Part shown: positions 10,532-21,863 of the stretch, one piece after another
How positions within the stretch are numbered: position 1 is the stretch's first letter
Layout of the letters: each line of letters opens with the position of its first letter
Source: Corinectria fuckeliana
Taxonomy: Eukaryota; Ascomycota; Sordariomycetes; Hypocreales; Nectriaceae
Assembly (NCBI GenBank): GCA_019137255.1
Contig: WPDH01000033.1
Span: forward strand, 186,001 to 250,000
Direction: 5' to 3'
Length of the DNA stretch: 64,000 bases
Position numbers and translations under genes: made by a program
Notes under the pieces: model-generated
Databases searched by the model: none
What the model saw: only the letters and a program-made list of their open reading frames with translations
What the model was told of the DNA's origin: nothing

Positions 10532-11971
10532 ATGGATCCTTTCAACAAGCTGCCGCCAGAGCTCCGTCTGCAGATCTTCGTCAAGCTTCGTTCCAAGCGC
10601 TCTATATTGCAGTTCGTCCAGGCCTCGCCCGTCATGCTTGGACAATACGCCACATCGAAAGCATACATCACACGGACATTGCTTGCCTCCGACCTCGATG
10701 ACGATATGATACAAGATGCCATGGGAATCATTCTATTCCCTTCCCGGGACACCTCAGATGCCTACTCTACCTTGACTCGCGGCCATTTTGACTTGTGGGC
10801 AGCGCAACAGCTCCCTGATCCTCTCAAGAAGCATGATCACAGACTCATCAACGAACTCGACAAACTACACAGCCGACTACTGCTATTCATCGAGGACTAC
10901 CTTACCAAGGCTACTCCTACCTTTCCACCTCGGGAGTATCTCTGCCTTTCTGATTTATCATCAATCCGAAGCCATTTGAGGTTCAAGGGTCAGACAGTCA
11001 GTACTAGATTCGACGCGGCCAATCTTACAGATCCAGAGAGGAAGCGATTTCTAAGAGCATTTCTACGGTATGAGATCATATGCAAGATACATCACCCCCA
11101 AACACGGGCTGAAATTCCGGTGGACTGGAAGCCACTGTTCAAGTACGGGGGTCACAGGTTTCGGCCGTCAGAGAGAGAGGCCATTCATTGCGTCCACAGA
11201 TATCTAGTGTCCCTTTACGGGGCCATGTTCGCCCAGTGCAGCAGTTCTTGGCTACCAGACATCCCCGCGGGTTCTCTTTCTTCTCACACCACCGGGTTGC
11301 TATACCCAGATAGTCTCTACGTCAACGCTGATGTCTATGCCTCCGATATGGGCTTGCAGGGCAATGAGCATCCAATTTCATCAGAGCTGGCGTGCTTCGG
11401 CTTCGATCTTGCCACGACCTTTCTTCGATCCGCCACAGCCGGACGTCATGGGCGGGATCACCTCGAGCGGTGGTTCAGGGACTCCATTAAAACGGGGTGG
11501 CAAGACTTTCCACACTATATGCCCCTCGATGGCCCATATTTAAGCCATGACCCCGAGGACATGAAGAATAAGCACTACCAGGAGGACTCAGGCATGTACC
11601 AGGTGCTTTGCCCTCGTATTTCAGACTCCTTCTCTCTGCACATAAATATATACCGACAACGGGCGTGGGTATTTCTCGATGACACCCGATTCTACCCGTC
11701 GTCTAGCGCAGGACCACACTTTCCAACCCGGGATGAGCTTGGAGAACAGTCTGACGAGATAATACTAGATGGGGAATGGTTCTTAAACCCGAAGCATACT
11801 AGAGCTCTGCATCGGTCACAGAAATGGCACGACGAGCGGCTTGGGAGGTCTTCCGGTGACCAAAGGGTCAAAGAATCCAAAGACTCGGGGCTAGAGATGG
11901 AATGCAACGCTCCACTGCCTTCTGAAATAGAAGAGGAATGTTTTGGAGAACTGGCTCGGTTCTGGCGATGA
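10532..11971 (+). CDS. F-box-like domain protein of unknown function
   Basis: Intronless gene encoding 479 residues from the ATG at 10532 to TGA at 11969-11971. The N-terminus has an F-box-like segment (residues 1-40): DPFNKLPPELRLQIFVKL followed by a cluster LQFVQASPVMLGQY. In such proteins this part binds Skp1 and recruits substrates to an SCF ubiquitin ligase; that role is inferred from the family. The rest has no recognised repeats (no WD40 or LRR) and resembles the many lineage-specific fungal F-box proteins with an unknown C-terminal region. The tail is acidic (EIEEECFGEL). The frame stays open 49 codons further upstream, but the first codon there is GTG, so 10532 is the only credible start unless an upstream exon exists. 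It is the only intact gene in 4.3-15 kb. Confidence 0.75.
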   Translation: MDPFNKLPPELRLQIFVKLRSKRSILQFVQASPVMLGQYATSKAYITRTLLASDLDDDMIQDAMGIILFPSRDTSDAYSTLTRGHFDLWAAQQLPDPLKKHDHRLINELDKLHSRLLLFIEDYLTKATPTFPPREYLCLSDLSSIRSHLRFKGQTVSTRFDAANLTDPERKRFLRAFLRYEIICKIHHPQTRAEIPVDWKPLFKYGGHRFRPSEREAIHCVHRYLVSLYGAMFAQCSSSWLPDIPAGSLSSHTTGLLYPDSLYVNADVYASDMGLQGNEHPISSELACFGFDLATTFLRSATAGRHGRDHLERWFRDSIKTGWQDFPHYMPLDGPYLSHDPEDMKNKHYQEDSGMYQVLCPRISDSFSLHINIYRQRAWVFLDDTRFYPSSSAGPHFPTRDELGEQSDEIILDGEWFLNPKHTRALHRSQKWHDERLGRSSGDQRVKESKDSGLEMECNAPLPSEIEEECFGELARFWR

Positions 11972-12322
11972 GTACGGCTTTCGGTTGGAGGAGCGAGCCG
12001 CTTGTAACCCCCCAAGCAGTGTGCGCATGGCATTATATAATGGTCAGCCTTTTCTTAATAGGGTGGTCTAGTAGTGTGGAAGGGATGTAGAGCGATAGGT
12101 GTCGAGGTTGAAGAGTATTCAGATAGTGTTACATTAAGCGTTCTGATGTCTATACAATTCGTAACCATTTTAGTGATAAGATTGACTGGGAAATAAGAAG
12201 GTGTTGTTTATAAGAAGCCTCTTTCTACACAATTGATTGCATACATCAGCGCTCTTTCTCTATACTAGATCAATGATCTGTAGACCTACCACAGGAAAGC
12301 CTCGAGCAGAATATTAGAGACC
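11972..12322. other. Intergenic, nothing recognised
   Basis: 350 bp between the F-box-like gene and the DUF3431 remnant. AT-rich 3' flank, presumably including the F-box gene's 3' untranslated region. No feature recognised. Confidence 0.4.
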
Positions 12323-13206
12323 ATGAGAAAACCCTCTTCTATCTGTGTTAGCTTTTACCAAAGCGAGATATCCGTGTTGGTATGGCCGACCTTGAACAAG
12401 GTCATTGCCATCGAGCCGCAGGAGGGATCTGTTACCAATCCCGTCAACCATGGCCCAGCTTTTATCTCGCCGACGTTTCCGAACCGTCACACAGAGATCC
12501 TCAGCTTGCGACAGAACTATACCGTGGTCATGGTTGTAGCTCGGATGCTCAAGCAGTCGGTTCGTTAGGTCTCTCGGGAGTTTCCCGGTCTACGAACAGC
12601 CGTCTACACGGTAGACGAGGACAATTCGGCTCTGAATATACCTAAGAACAAAGGAAACGAAGCTACGGTGTATATATCCTACATCATTGACAACTACGAC
12701 AGACTACCCGATATTGTCATATTCCACCATGCCCATCCACATGCCTGGCATAGTGACAAGTTTCTCGGAAGTTCCACAGCCACAACTCTAAGGAGACTAA
12801 ATGGCGTCTAAGTTATTCGCCAGGAATACGTCAACTTACGTTGCCAGTGGGAGCCTGGTTGCCCCGGACGGACGATTCCAGTCGAGTCCACAGGCAGTGG
12901 AGATGACGGAGAAATGGTGAAATTGTGATCTACTGACAAGCATGTAATGAGATCCATCCTGAAAACCCTGTTCCGGAAGCTGTCGGTCAGCCATGCGGTG
13001 GCCAATTTGCGGCCTCTCGGTCACGCATTCGCGCCGCGCCTCTATCCAAGTAGGAGTTTTATCGAACATGGCTCATGACGACAAATTTAATAGACCATCA
13101 CGCCGGCCGCACCTGGGAATACATGTGGCAGGTTGTGCTCACTGGCCAAGCTGAGTGGTGTCTTGAGGCGTCTTGCTACTGTCGCAGTTTTGGCGTGTTT
13201 TTTTAG
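12323..13206 (+). pseudogene. Decayed DUF3431-family gene
   Basis: Remnant of a DUF3431 protein (function unknown, common in fungi). One frame carries VVMVVARMLKQSVR, a TAG at 12566-12568, then VDEDNSALNIPKNKGNEA, ISYIIDNYDRLPDIVIFHHA, a TAA at 12809-12811, and YVNLRCQWEPGCP. These match the family's PKNKG-E...YIIDNYD-LPD...H-H...W and LRC-W-PGCP signatures. A second segment in another frame reads VPEAVGQPCGGQFAASRSRI, a TAG at 13051-13053, then AGRTWEYMWQVVLTG and a stop at 13204-13206. The frame switch between the parts could be a very short intron (about 35 nt, starting GTGAAA near 12917) or a deletion. Three in-frame stops rule out a functional protein. At all three, the family residue is plausibly Trp or Gln, so each stop is one C-to-T or G-to-A change away. 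Confidence 0.8.
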
Positions 13207-15048
13207 TCATCGGAGAGATTTCAAGGTTGGGAGTCTCTCGAGGACCAACAAAATTTGTTGATGGATCGTTCCTGAAGAAAATTCCTCTAGTAGGCCGAGC
13301 GGCTTGAGGGAGGAGATTGATGCTGTCGGTCCGCAGATGAAGCAGATACTGGCTTCGGCTATTCAAGCTGGTGACCATTACGTGGAGTCGTCATCTATTG
13401 TACATGCGTAATTAGTTAATCATCTTTCTAGCCTCATCCAACCACCAGGTCCGGAACAGGGCTTGTCTCAGGGGAGACCACTGCGAGCCTGAGCAGCCCC
13501 GAGAGTTGGGAGATTGGGGGCCGCAGGAGTTTCCGATAACATACACTATTGACGCTGAAATCCAGTAGAAGTGACGAGTTGACGAGTTGTGAATGATCTT
13601 GGGGGGTGGAGTGGAAGGCTCACATTAGAGGCTTTAGAGGTCGGTGAGTAACACCTCTTATAGCCATTTAATTTAGACTACAACCAAGAATCAAAACGGT
13701 CCATCTCCAAGGTCAATCTCCCAGGCCATCAGGTTCCATATATACTTTTCTTACTATTTGTTACTACTTAGTTAACAGGTAAGCTCATGGTTACAGTGGT
13801 TCATAGCTCGTTGAATCAAAGTAAATGATCATCGTTGGAGGATTGGGGATAACTAACCAGCCAACCAATCCGACCACTCATATAGCAGTTCTAGCTGATC
13901 CGGCCAGTTGTCTTTAGTAACTCCAGCCAACCGCCCTCAACTAGCCTGGCCAATCTTGTTTAATATTATTCAACTGTGGGAAGACGAGCACCCATCTCAA
14001 CCTCTCATTAGCGGTCTTAAGAACCGTCCACTTAGATACACACGCAAGCTGCAACTAACGACATAAAACTATTTGCTTTGCGGTTCTCATAACTGGCATC
14101 TCTGTCGTCGTGTTCACAATTTTCTCATTAATCACTGTATTTCTGGTTAAAATATTTTCAGGATATTGATCCTAAAAGCTAAAGTCGGGTTGGCCGGCTA
14201 TAGGTAGTCGTTATCCAGGTTTGTTCAACTCCAGCTATCATACAAAAGTGGTTCTGTCCAAACTCCCTTGCCTCCCTGAAATGTGATAGTTATGTCAAGG
14301 CCCGTGTCCTCGTGCTTTAAATCGTATCTAATCTCTCATCACAATAGTCCAGGTATAGGTAACCACATTGGTCTTCGGGTTGGACGTCTTAGCAAAGAAA
14401 GGAACAGTGAGCAAAGGAACGGCCAGACAGCACAGCAAGCATTAGGAGCAAGCGAATGGAAATACGCTTGTTCTATATTGTATGCTAGAACGTGACTTCC
14501 CCTCCTCACCTCCTCGCAGATTAATTGGCCTAGCATAGCACTTTGCAGGGCAGAGTCATCGTAAACAGCACGTCACACCAGCTAGAGCCTAGAGCTTCAG
14601 GAAAGGTAATCAAAAAGTGCAATCGCTATAATCTAGGTTTTGAAGATACGAGTCTTATAATAAGACTCTCTCCTCTATATCGTGTTAGAAGCCATAGTAC
14701 GGCGCCCAATTGATCAACACAGGGTAAACATTGCCTAGAGTTGAATCATCCTTAAGACTAATTCCGAGGCATCTGCAATTCCTTGAAGTGACACCCAACG
14801 GTGGTGTCAATTACGTAGGGTGATACTGTCGAATTCAACCATCACTCATAATCGTGCCAGACGTCGCTTCTCGAAGCATATTACACTTACGGCGGTGCGC
14901 GGCTTCGGAGGTGAGGTTCCGTAGGCGGCCCATATCTCCGCGTGCACGGGCCACTAGTTCACAGATTGGGCAATTCAGACTCAGAACACCAACGACGCAT
15001 TATATGATTATCATGTTGCTTGACAGCGTTTACCAACAAGGCCAATAC
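13207..15048. other. No gene recognised, moderately AT-rich
   Basis: 1.8 kb between the DUF3431 remnant and the OPT transporter gene. Short frames (for example 14283-14495 and 14854-15087) have no motif and no splice-supported extension. I found no terminal repeats, tRNA-like fold or tandem array. It is probably old, decayed intergenic DNA, with the OPT gene's 3' flank at the right end. Confidence 0.4.
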
Positions 15049-17337
15049 CTAGTACCCAGGCTGCGCAATAGTTGTTCCCACAGCTGAGCCACTAACCTTT
15101 CCAAGCTCAAGAGCCGCGTTGACCACACCAGCGAGACCCTCACCGGCGATCAGACCCGCCGCAACCGCGAATCCGTACATCTCAAAATGCTTATGGAAAT
15201 ATTTCTGCCACCACCACGCAGTGATAGATCCAAAGAGAATAGCGTTAGCATATCCGCTGTCCACCCCTAGGACCCAGGCAACACCAACAGACATCCAGTT
15301 AGGTAGCCAGTTTCTGTACTTCTCCCGGGGGCCGACCAGGTAGAAGTTCTTGAAGAGGGCCTGGAAAGCGCACAAGATACCCATGGCAATGGCGAAGTAA
15401 CCCGACGACTTGGGAATCGGAATGTGGTCCAGCGTGACCGCCTCTGCAACTGCCTTCCAAGCGGCAACCGAAGGGGCGGAGAACTGGCAGACCTGGAGGG
15501 GGTCGTCGCTCGGCTTCCAGACACAGGGGTAAGCGGACATGAACAGCACAAAGACGCCGGGGGCCAGGAACACGGACACGAAAGTACCGATGGCCTGCGC
15601 GTAGAACTGGAGATGGGGAGGGGTCTTCAGCAGGAAGCCCACGCGGAAGTCGCTGACAAGGGAGGTGGCGACGTCGGCGGTTCCGGAGGCAATGTTACCG
15701 GCAATGAGGTTGATGCGCTGGGCGTGCTTGGCTTCCTGGCCCTTGGTGATGCCGCCGAACACCAGCTGCGAGGCCTTGGAGGAGGCTGTGAGAGGCGTGC
15801 AGTCGGTGACGGCGCCGCCGTAGATGGACAGGAAGGCAAAGACGAGGCCGAGGAAGCAGGCCAGGATGGCAAGGCCGGCGTTCATGTTGAACTGGAGCTC
15901 GGCAACGATGCAGGCCACGCCGAGGAAGACGAGGGATCCAGTCATCCAAACCCACATGGGGACTTGCTGCTCGGGAGGGGCAAAGTCCTCGACCAGGCCG
16001 TCGTCCATGTCGGCCTTGGCGGCTTGCTTCTCGATCCAGGAGTTGCTCTTGCCCTTGGTCTGCATGGCGTTGTTGACGGACCGGCAGGTCGTCCGGATGG
16101 CAAACTTGAGGCCGTCGTAGATGACCCGGAAGTGGATGAAGAACTCGATGAGGCTGTAGACGATCAGGACCATGACGCCGGGCCACAGGAACCAGAACCG
16201 CGGCGACGGGACGTAGTCAGGGTCGGTGGTGCCAGACAGACTGTTGAAGGTCGTGAGTCTCTCCCATCGTGTGCCCTCTTCGCCTGATTGGATTCCAATG
16301 CACTCTCCGTAGTGAACAAGGAGAGGTCCAGCGAGAGCCCAGGCGAAGACGGTGCCTCCCCACCAGGAGATGGCGGCGTTCAGGCCAACCAAGACGCCGG
16401 AGCCGAAAAAGGCCGGGGTCAGCTGGATGTACCAGCCCCAGTTCTCGGGATCGAGCAGGCCGGGGTTGCTGTAGCCGCTCCAGATGTAGAACCAGGTGAA
16501 GATGTGCCAGTTGTGCAGGATGCCGTCGGCGTACTGGCCGACGACGATGAGGAGAAAGGCCCCGATGAAGGCATAGCCAAGGGCCTTGATCTTGCGCACG
16601 GCGTCAGCGGCGCCGGACCCCACGGCGTGCATGGATCGGATCGTCATGGCGGTCGCGGTGGGCGTGGGAAACACGAGGTTCAGCTCTCGGGCGACGTTGA
16701 TGATGAAGAACTTTCGAAGAGGCACGGCGGCGAAGAGGCCGAAGAAGGCGCAGACGAAGGTGATGGTGAGGATACGGCCGAAGTCGCCCTTGGGGTCGTC
16801 GGAGAGAAGGTCGAGCCTGTACATGGCGGGGAGACCGGCCACAAAGACACCGGACATGCCGCCGGCTCCGGTAGCAGCAGCTTGAATGATGGAGTTCTCC
16901 TGGGGTCCGAATTTCTGTCCAATGTAGGGAATGCCGGGCAACAGCTTCGTGAGCATGAGGATGAATCCGTACCCGAAAATAGCACCGAACATGGTGGCAG
17001 GAAAGGTGAAGCCCGTCTTGAGACCTGTTGAGCAACAGTCAGTATTGAAGGGTAGTTGTCATTGAAGCTAGGAGTACAAACCCAGGTACACATTGGAGGC
17101 GTTGACGAGGGATCCCAGGACGATGCCGACGACTACGGCACGGACAGTCAAGGGGTTCTCCTCGTGCTCGACGCCCTTGGCGCGAGGGAAGCTGGTGAAG
17201 AGATCGGTGATGGTTTCGTCTTCAGAGGACACGGACTTGGTGTCTTCATCTTGGGGGTGTTTCTCGTCGTAGGCCTGTGAGGCGGCGTCCCGGACGACCT
17301 GAGGCTGAACCCTCACGTCAAGGCCCGTCGTCTCCAT
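15049..17337 (-). CDS. OPT-family oligopeptide/metal-chelate transporter
   Basis: Oligopeptide transporter superfamily protein (PF03169), a multi-span plasma-membrane proton symporter for small peptides or peptide/chelate ligands. Two exons: 17337-17082 and 17024-15049, 2232 nt, 743 residues. The 57-nt intron splits a Gly codon in NVYL-G-LKTGFTF, a conserved OPT segment. Further family features: FGPQENSIIQAAATGAGGMS (about residues 122-141), VFPTPTATAMTIRSMHA, a long acidic hydrophilic N-terminus of about 65 residues, many hydrophobic spans, and LIAGNIASGTADVATSLVSD in the C-terminal half. The start ATG at 17337 is the first in frame. Both clades of the superfamily (peptide and yellow-stripe-like) share these motifs. 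I lean to the fungal YSL-like clade, without certainty on substrate. Adjacent DNA on both sides is gene-poor. Confidence 0.9.
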
Positions 17338-20300
17338 GGTTGAGATGGCTGTCGAGCTCGTAGTTTGGTAAGGAGTTGCCCGTGACTGTCCAACTCAGCA
17401 CGAGGTGTATAAGAGGCACGACTGGAGTTCCTCGAGTGAAGCCTTGAGAGTCGGACGGCGGTGATATTTATCTCTGGCCGACGAGTCGCACATGCGTTCC
17501 CCAAGAGACGCTTCACCCCAGTCGCTCCCGCGGCCTAAACGGGACGGTTGCCACCCCTGTTGGTCGACGGCAACTCGCAGGGACTTTTTCGCAGGGACCT
17601 TTTGCGCATGGTCCCACGAGAGGAGCAGGCCGCTGTCTAGCAGAGACAACTGCAAAGACAAACTGCCAACCGGCGGCAGGTTCCCTGATCCGCCACCATC
17701 GACGAGGGGATTCCAGAAGTTCCACGTCGTAGATTCCGCACCCACGCACCTTATCTTGTTGCCTCTAGGGGGGCAGTTCGGCGAATGAGACGGCCGGACC
17801 CTTTGCGAGCTGCCCAAACGGGGAGACGAGGCGGCGATCCCCTCTGTACTTTTGTGCGTGGCAGCCCTCGCGCGATCTGTCTTCGCGCGGTGCGGCCAAG
17901 GATGATCCATGCGTGGTCCAGGGGGGGGGGGTGATCCGCCCCCAGACAGACGGGTGGCACCGCGGGAGGTGATACGCTACGGTTAACTTGTCGACTATCG
18001 CAGCATGGAGGTGCCGCTTCTGGAACGGGCTAGGCTGAGCCGTGGTGGTGGATGGCTGGCGATGAAGGGATCGTCGGCTTTTGTCTCCGGTGGTGATCGC
18101 GCTGGATGCGATGTTGGGCGTATCGATGTTTGCTACAGATACTTTGCTGGAGCACACCGGAAACGAAACTCGGGTGGTTGGTGGGCGGGAGTAGCACAGA
18201 ATGGATCTGCGGCACCCGATAAACCTCATAGCACGTCGACGGTGCGCTCCGGGGTTAGACATACGCTCATTCCGCTGCAAGCAGCTCCCAGACGTTGAAT
18301 ATCCATATCCACTGAGGCTGAACCGGACGACGATCTATTATCGCTCTCTCATACGACCGACGTCCGCCGCCTAATGCGTGCATGGCCGGTCGGCACTGAT
18401 ACCGTCTTGGCCTAGTTCAGTCCGGGCCATGCTCGGGGAACCTTTGCAAGTCTTGGCGCCCCTGCACCGGGGAGGGAACCTTTGCGTTGGAGGTGTTGGT
18501 TGGAAACACCAGAGACGAATAGATTGACTAGGTGCCTACTGTAGGTCTATCTATGCTCTGCATATCTCTGCATGTCGACGGGGATGAGGAAATGGACACG
18601 GCGGATAACATGCGCGCGCACCACAGCACCAACAGCATCAATACAAGCCAGGATCCCAGCTTCCAGCTCGCCTCTCCACCGACTTCATCTCGTCTCCACA
18701 CACAGCACAGGCAATGAAAGGTCTGGTCCGCGGCCCGGAAGCCCATCACACAACAGCTAGCATCGCTCGAACCTCAAGCTCGAACCTTAGATCCCAAGCA
18801 TCAAGCCCTCACTGACGGCGCAAGCAAGTATGCTTAACATTAGAGTCCGAGCCCCGTTACACTAGAGCTACGGGCAAATGTCAAGCCTTGTCGGCCGCGA
18901 ACGATGCCGTCTAAGCGGCAGGCCTCGTGCGGGTGGGCTAGACGACGCAACTGAACCCCAGATTACCTCCAAATACAAGCCGAGGCATTGGCTCACATGG
19001 GCGGAATCAAGTCCGACTTGTCGGGTCTTTTTGCCATCTCGACTATCTGCAATAGGCAAGTCTCAACTAGTAACTTATCCACGCTGCTTTGCAGCAAGCT
19101 CTGCTGTCATCCGCGACTTACCGCTTCAAGTCACATTCGATCCCATTCGGTACTCGCCGAGCCATTCGCATCGCCAAGGACGCAAAGAGCCCGCCATATT
19201 GGCTCAGGAGGACCCAGACCTGACCTGCCTGCCTGCCTGCCGGGCCAGGGGGCATGTCACGATCCCCTTCCAGGGTTTTGGTCTTGCGGGCTCGCTCCCA
19301 CGCTCTCGGATCCGACTGTGGCGACTTGGCCGGTGTTTCCGATTTTCTAAAGATCCCATTGCCACTTCTCGGGTCATACAGCCGCATATTTCATGAGCCA
19401 TGCTGCTGACCTCTAGTTGTCGGCCAACTTTTCTTTCTCCCCTAGTTCCGGTCCCGAGGTAAGTTGAGAATACAGCAGACAAGTGCTCAGCTGCGAAGCG
19501 ATAGGGCGGATACTGACTGAGGAGTGATAACGAAACCAGGCTAGAATTGGAAATGGGACATCAAGTTTACCGACTGACCCAGGCTTCCCACACACCCAGC
19601 TGCACTCGGCCTTCTGGTCGTTGAAGATCACCGTCTGGATCTACATGCTCCCCAGCCAGACGACATGTTTGAAATCGGCCGCCCATGCAGGCGACCACGA
19701 TCCTTGTAAATTCCTACAGCCGACTAGGCCTATATGTATCGACGGCCACGGGAAGGCAAAATGCTACCCACGCCCCATCGCGGAAGATGCTCCAGGGCTC
19801 TGGATCCGATGGATGCGGGCGGCAAACGGGCGTGCGGCCGTTGCAGCGTAGATGGATGATGCAGTTGTCACTTGTATGGTTGCAATGTGGCAAAGCCTGT
19901 CTTCTGCTTCCGGAATCGTTCACACAAGGGGCCCCCAGATAAAGGTCAGCCGTAGCTACTCGGCATTCCTCGTTATACCAAACAACAGTCGTCGTCTAAG
20001 AGTGCTTACGGACACATCACAACCTCCACTGACTCGTGAGACAGAGAGCGGAACCCAGTCATTGACAACCTAGCCTCAGCTCCCAGCTCTAAGCGACACG
20101 CGAGGAATAGGCGATTAATATTCCCACATCCAGTAGCATCGTCTAGCTGAGCTCAAAGGTTCCCCCCTCATTCCTCGACCCGACAGTGGACGGACATGCC
20201 CATGACCCCGGCCCCAGTCAAAAGGTCCCTCGCGTCTGGAACTTCCATTTTCGGTATGTAGACAGCCCTGCCAAGCCGCTACGTCTCTCCCCACACTCGG

Positions 20301-21482
20301 CTGGACTGTCTCTCGATAGTACAGCACGAGTAGCTATCCATTAGTTTCTAGGTCTTGCAATAATAGTAGCTCTAGCTTCAAGTCCATTGTTTAAAACTAA
20401 GAAATTTTAATTAAATCCTGGCTTATTTATAGGGTTATCTAGTGTTCGGGTTAAGACTCGGGTGCGGGTTATCCCTTGGTGTAGATCTTATTACGTCAAT
20501 GAGTGACCTTGTGTCTGTATGCGAGTGGAAGTCTAGAAACTGCGAGTGTATGTCTAGCTACGCGTACTGTACCGCCTTCGTCTGGACTCCGGGGCCATTT
20601 CCGTCACATCCCCGTCGTATCGATCCTGCAGCTTATCGCTCGGCTAGGATGTGGGTGCGGTTTGGAACTTCGGAGTGCTTACACCTAGATCCTACCTTCA
20701 TCGACATTCGCCCAAAGGCAGGAATGCCTACGGTTCGGCATGAATGTGCCTCGGGTCGAAGAGCCTAGTTATGATTGGAGAGCCTACACCTGTTATCCGC
20801 CGCTTGATGCTATTCGGGTGCACTGGTGGGCCTCGGCGCCAACCGCAAGCTACACGGATCCGTCTCTCGTAAACCCCAAGCCAACAGCGAATCATCGACA
20901 CACTGTCAAGCAGCTGACATGCCCAAGCTGACATCCATGATCCCTGCCAGACCGTTGTATCTTGAACCGACCGCACGTGCTTGAGATCTAAGCATCGCTC
21001 GCCACAACCTTGCTGGACAAGGCAAATAGACAAGGGTGCGGGCATGATCTTACCACGGGATGTTATTGTGGATGCTTCCCTTGTGATAAGGTGAAAATCC
21101 CTTCTCTCGGTTCATCATGTTCCAAGTGCTGCCAAGGCTCAACATGATCGTGTGGAGTCGCCTCCATTTCACGGCCTCGGTGCCTCGACTGCCAAGCTGT
21201 TCATGGGGGCATATAGATTGTCTGCAGAAATGATATACAGAAGCAGGCCACACTGCCGGGGTACAGGAGATCTTCAGCTCATACGAGAACAACAAAATTG
21301 TCACTGCAGTCCTACTCGGATACAGCCCATACCGTTTTCGACATGTTGATCGACTAAACCCAGCGATATCATCGTTCACCTAGCTCCCTAACTAACTATG
21401 GAAGTCAGAGCGTCAGCAAGGAAGCCTATGTATTAAGATTATACTTAAACGCCTAGGATCTATCACGGAGCACTCATGTATA
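17338..21482. other. 4.1-kb gene-free stretch of mostly normal base composition
   Basis: No supportable gene. The first few hundred bases should be the OPT promoter. Seen here: an 11-G run near 17923-17933, a short CCTG tandem repeat near 19221-19240, and a locally AT-rich patch at about 20340-20440. Overlapping frames on both strands (17395-17910 minus, 18878-19396 plus, 20442-20768 plus) have no recognisable domain and no consistent exon structure. It could contain a long non-coding gene or remnants too decayed to read. Confidence 0.4.
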
Positions 21483-21794
21483 AAGCCGTGCTATTTGGGC
21501 TGTATAATATCTCTGGTCAGGGTATATATCACATGCTTATATGGGCTTTGACTCTTATCTTCTCTCCTTAGATAGTCTCGCGATTAATAATAGTAGAACA
21601 GTTAGTACAGTAGGGTATAAGATATTAGGGTATTAAGGCATCGGGGTGTTAGAGTGTTAAGGAGTTTAGGCTTTAGAGAGTTAAGATAGTAAATAAAGCA
21701 TTAGGGGTTTAAGACTATGATAAAGCGTGACATGGTAAGAAGTGTGTGTTTACAGCCCGAATAGACATATGGTACAGCCCGCATAGCACAACTC
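21483..21794. mobile_element. Second, shorter and mutated hAT-like MITE copy
   Basis: Left end 21483-21503 reads AAGCCGTGCTATTTGGGCTG-T, the same 21-bp terminal repeat as the 8020 element with four or five changes. Right end 21774-21794 (ACAGCCCGCATAGCACAACT-C) matches with one change. A second internal ACAGCCCGAATAG lies at 21752-21764. The interior shares phrases with the 8-kb copy (GGGTGTTAGAGTGTTA, AGAGTTA, AATAAAG-CATTA). The total is 312 bp, so there is an internal deletion relative to the 539-bp copy. Flanking octamers are similar but not identical. It lies about 70 bp from the broken 3' end of the NO VEIN-like remnant. Confidence 0.7.
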
Positions 21795-21863
21795 ATGCAA
21801 TATTGTGCTTGGACACCCTACTAACAGCCTCGTCTCAAGACCCCTTCAAGTACCACAACAAAA

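Noticed and set aside
15424..17031. Long plus-strand frames (287 and 247 codons) rich in Gly, Glu, Asp and Val
   Set aside because: They are antisense to the OPT transporter and lack any domain; composition is that of an antisense shadow.
17395..17910. 171-codon minus-strand frame upstream of the OPT gene
   Set aside because: It overlaps the presumed OPT promoter and other frames on both strands, and shows no motif or hydrophobic pattern typical of a real protein.
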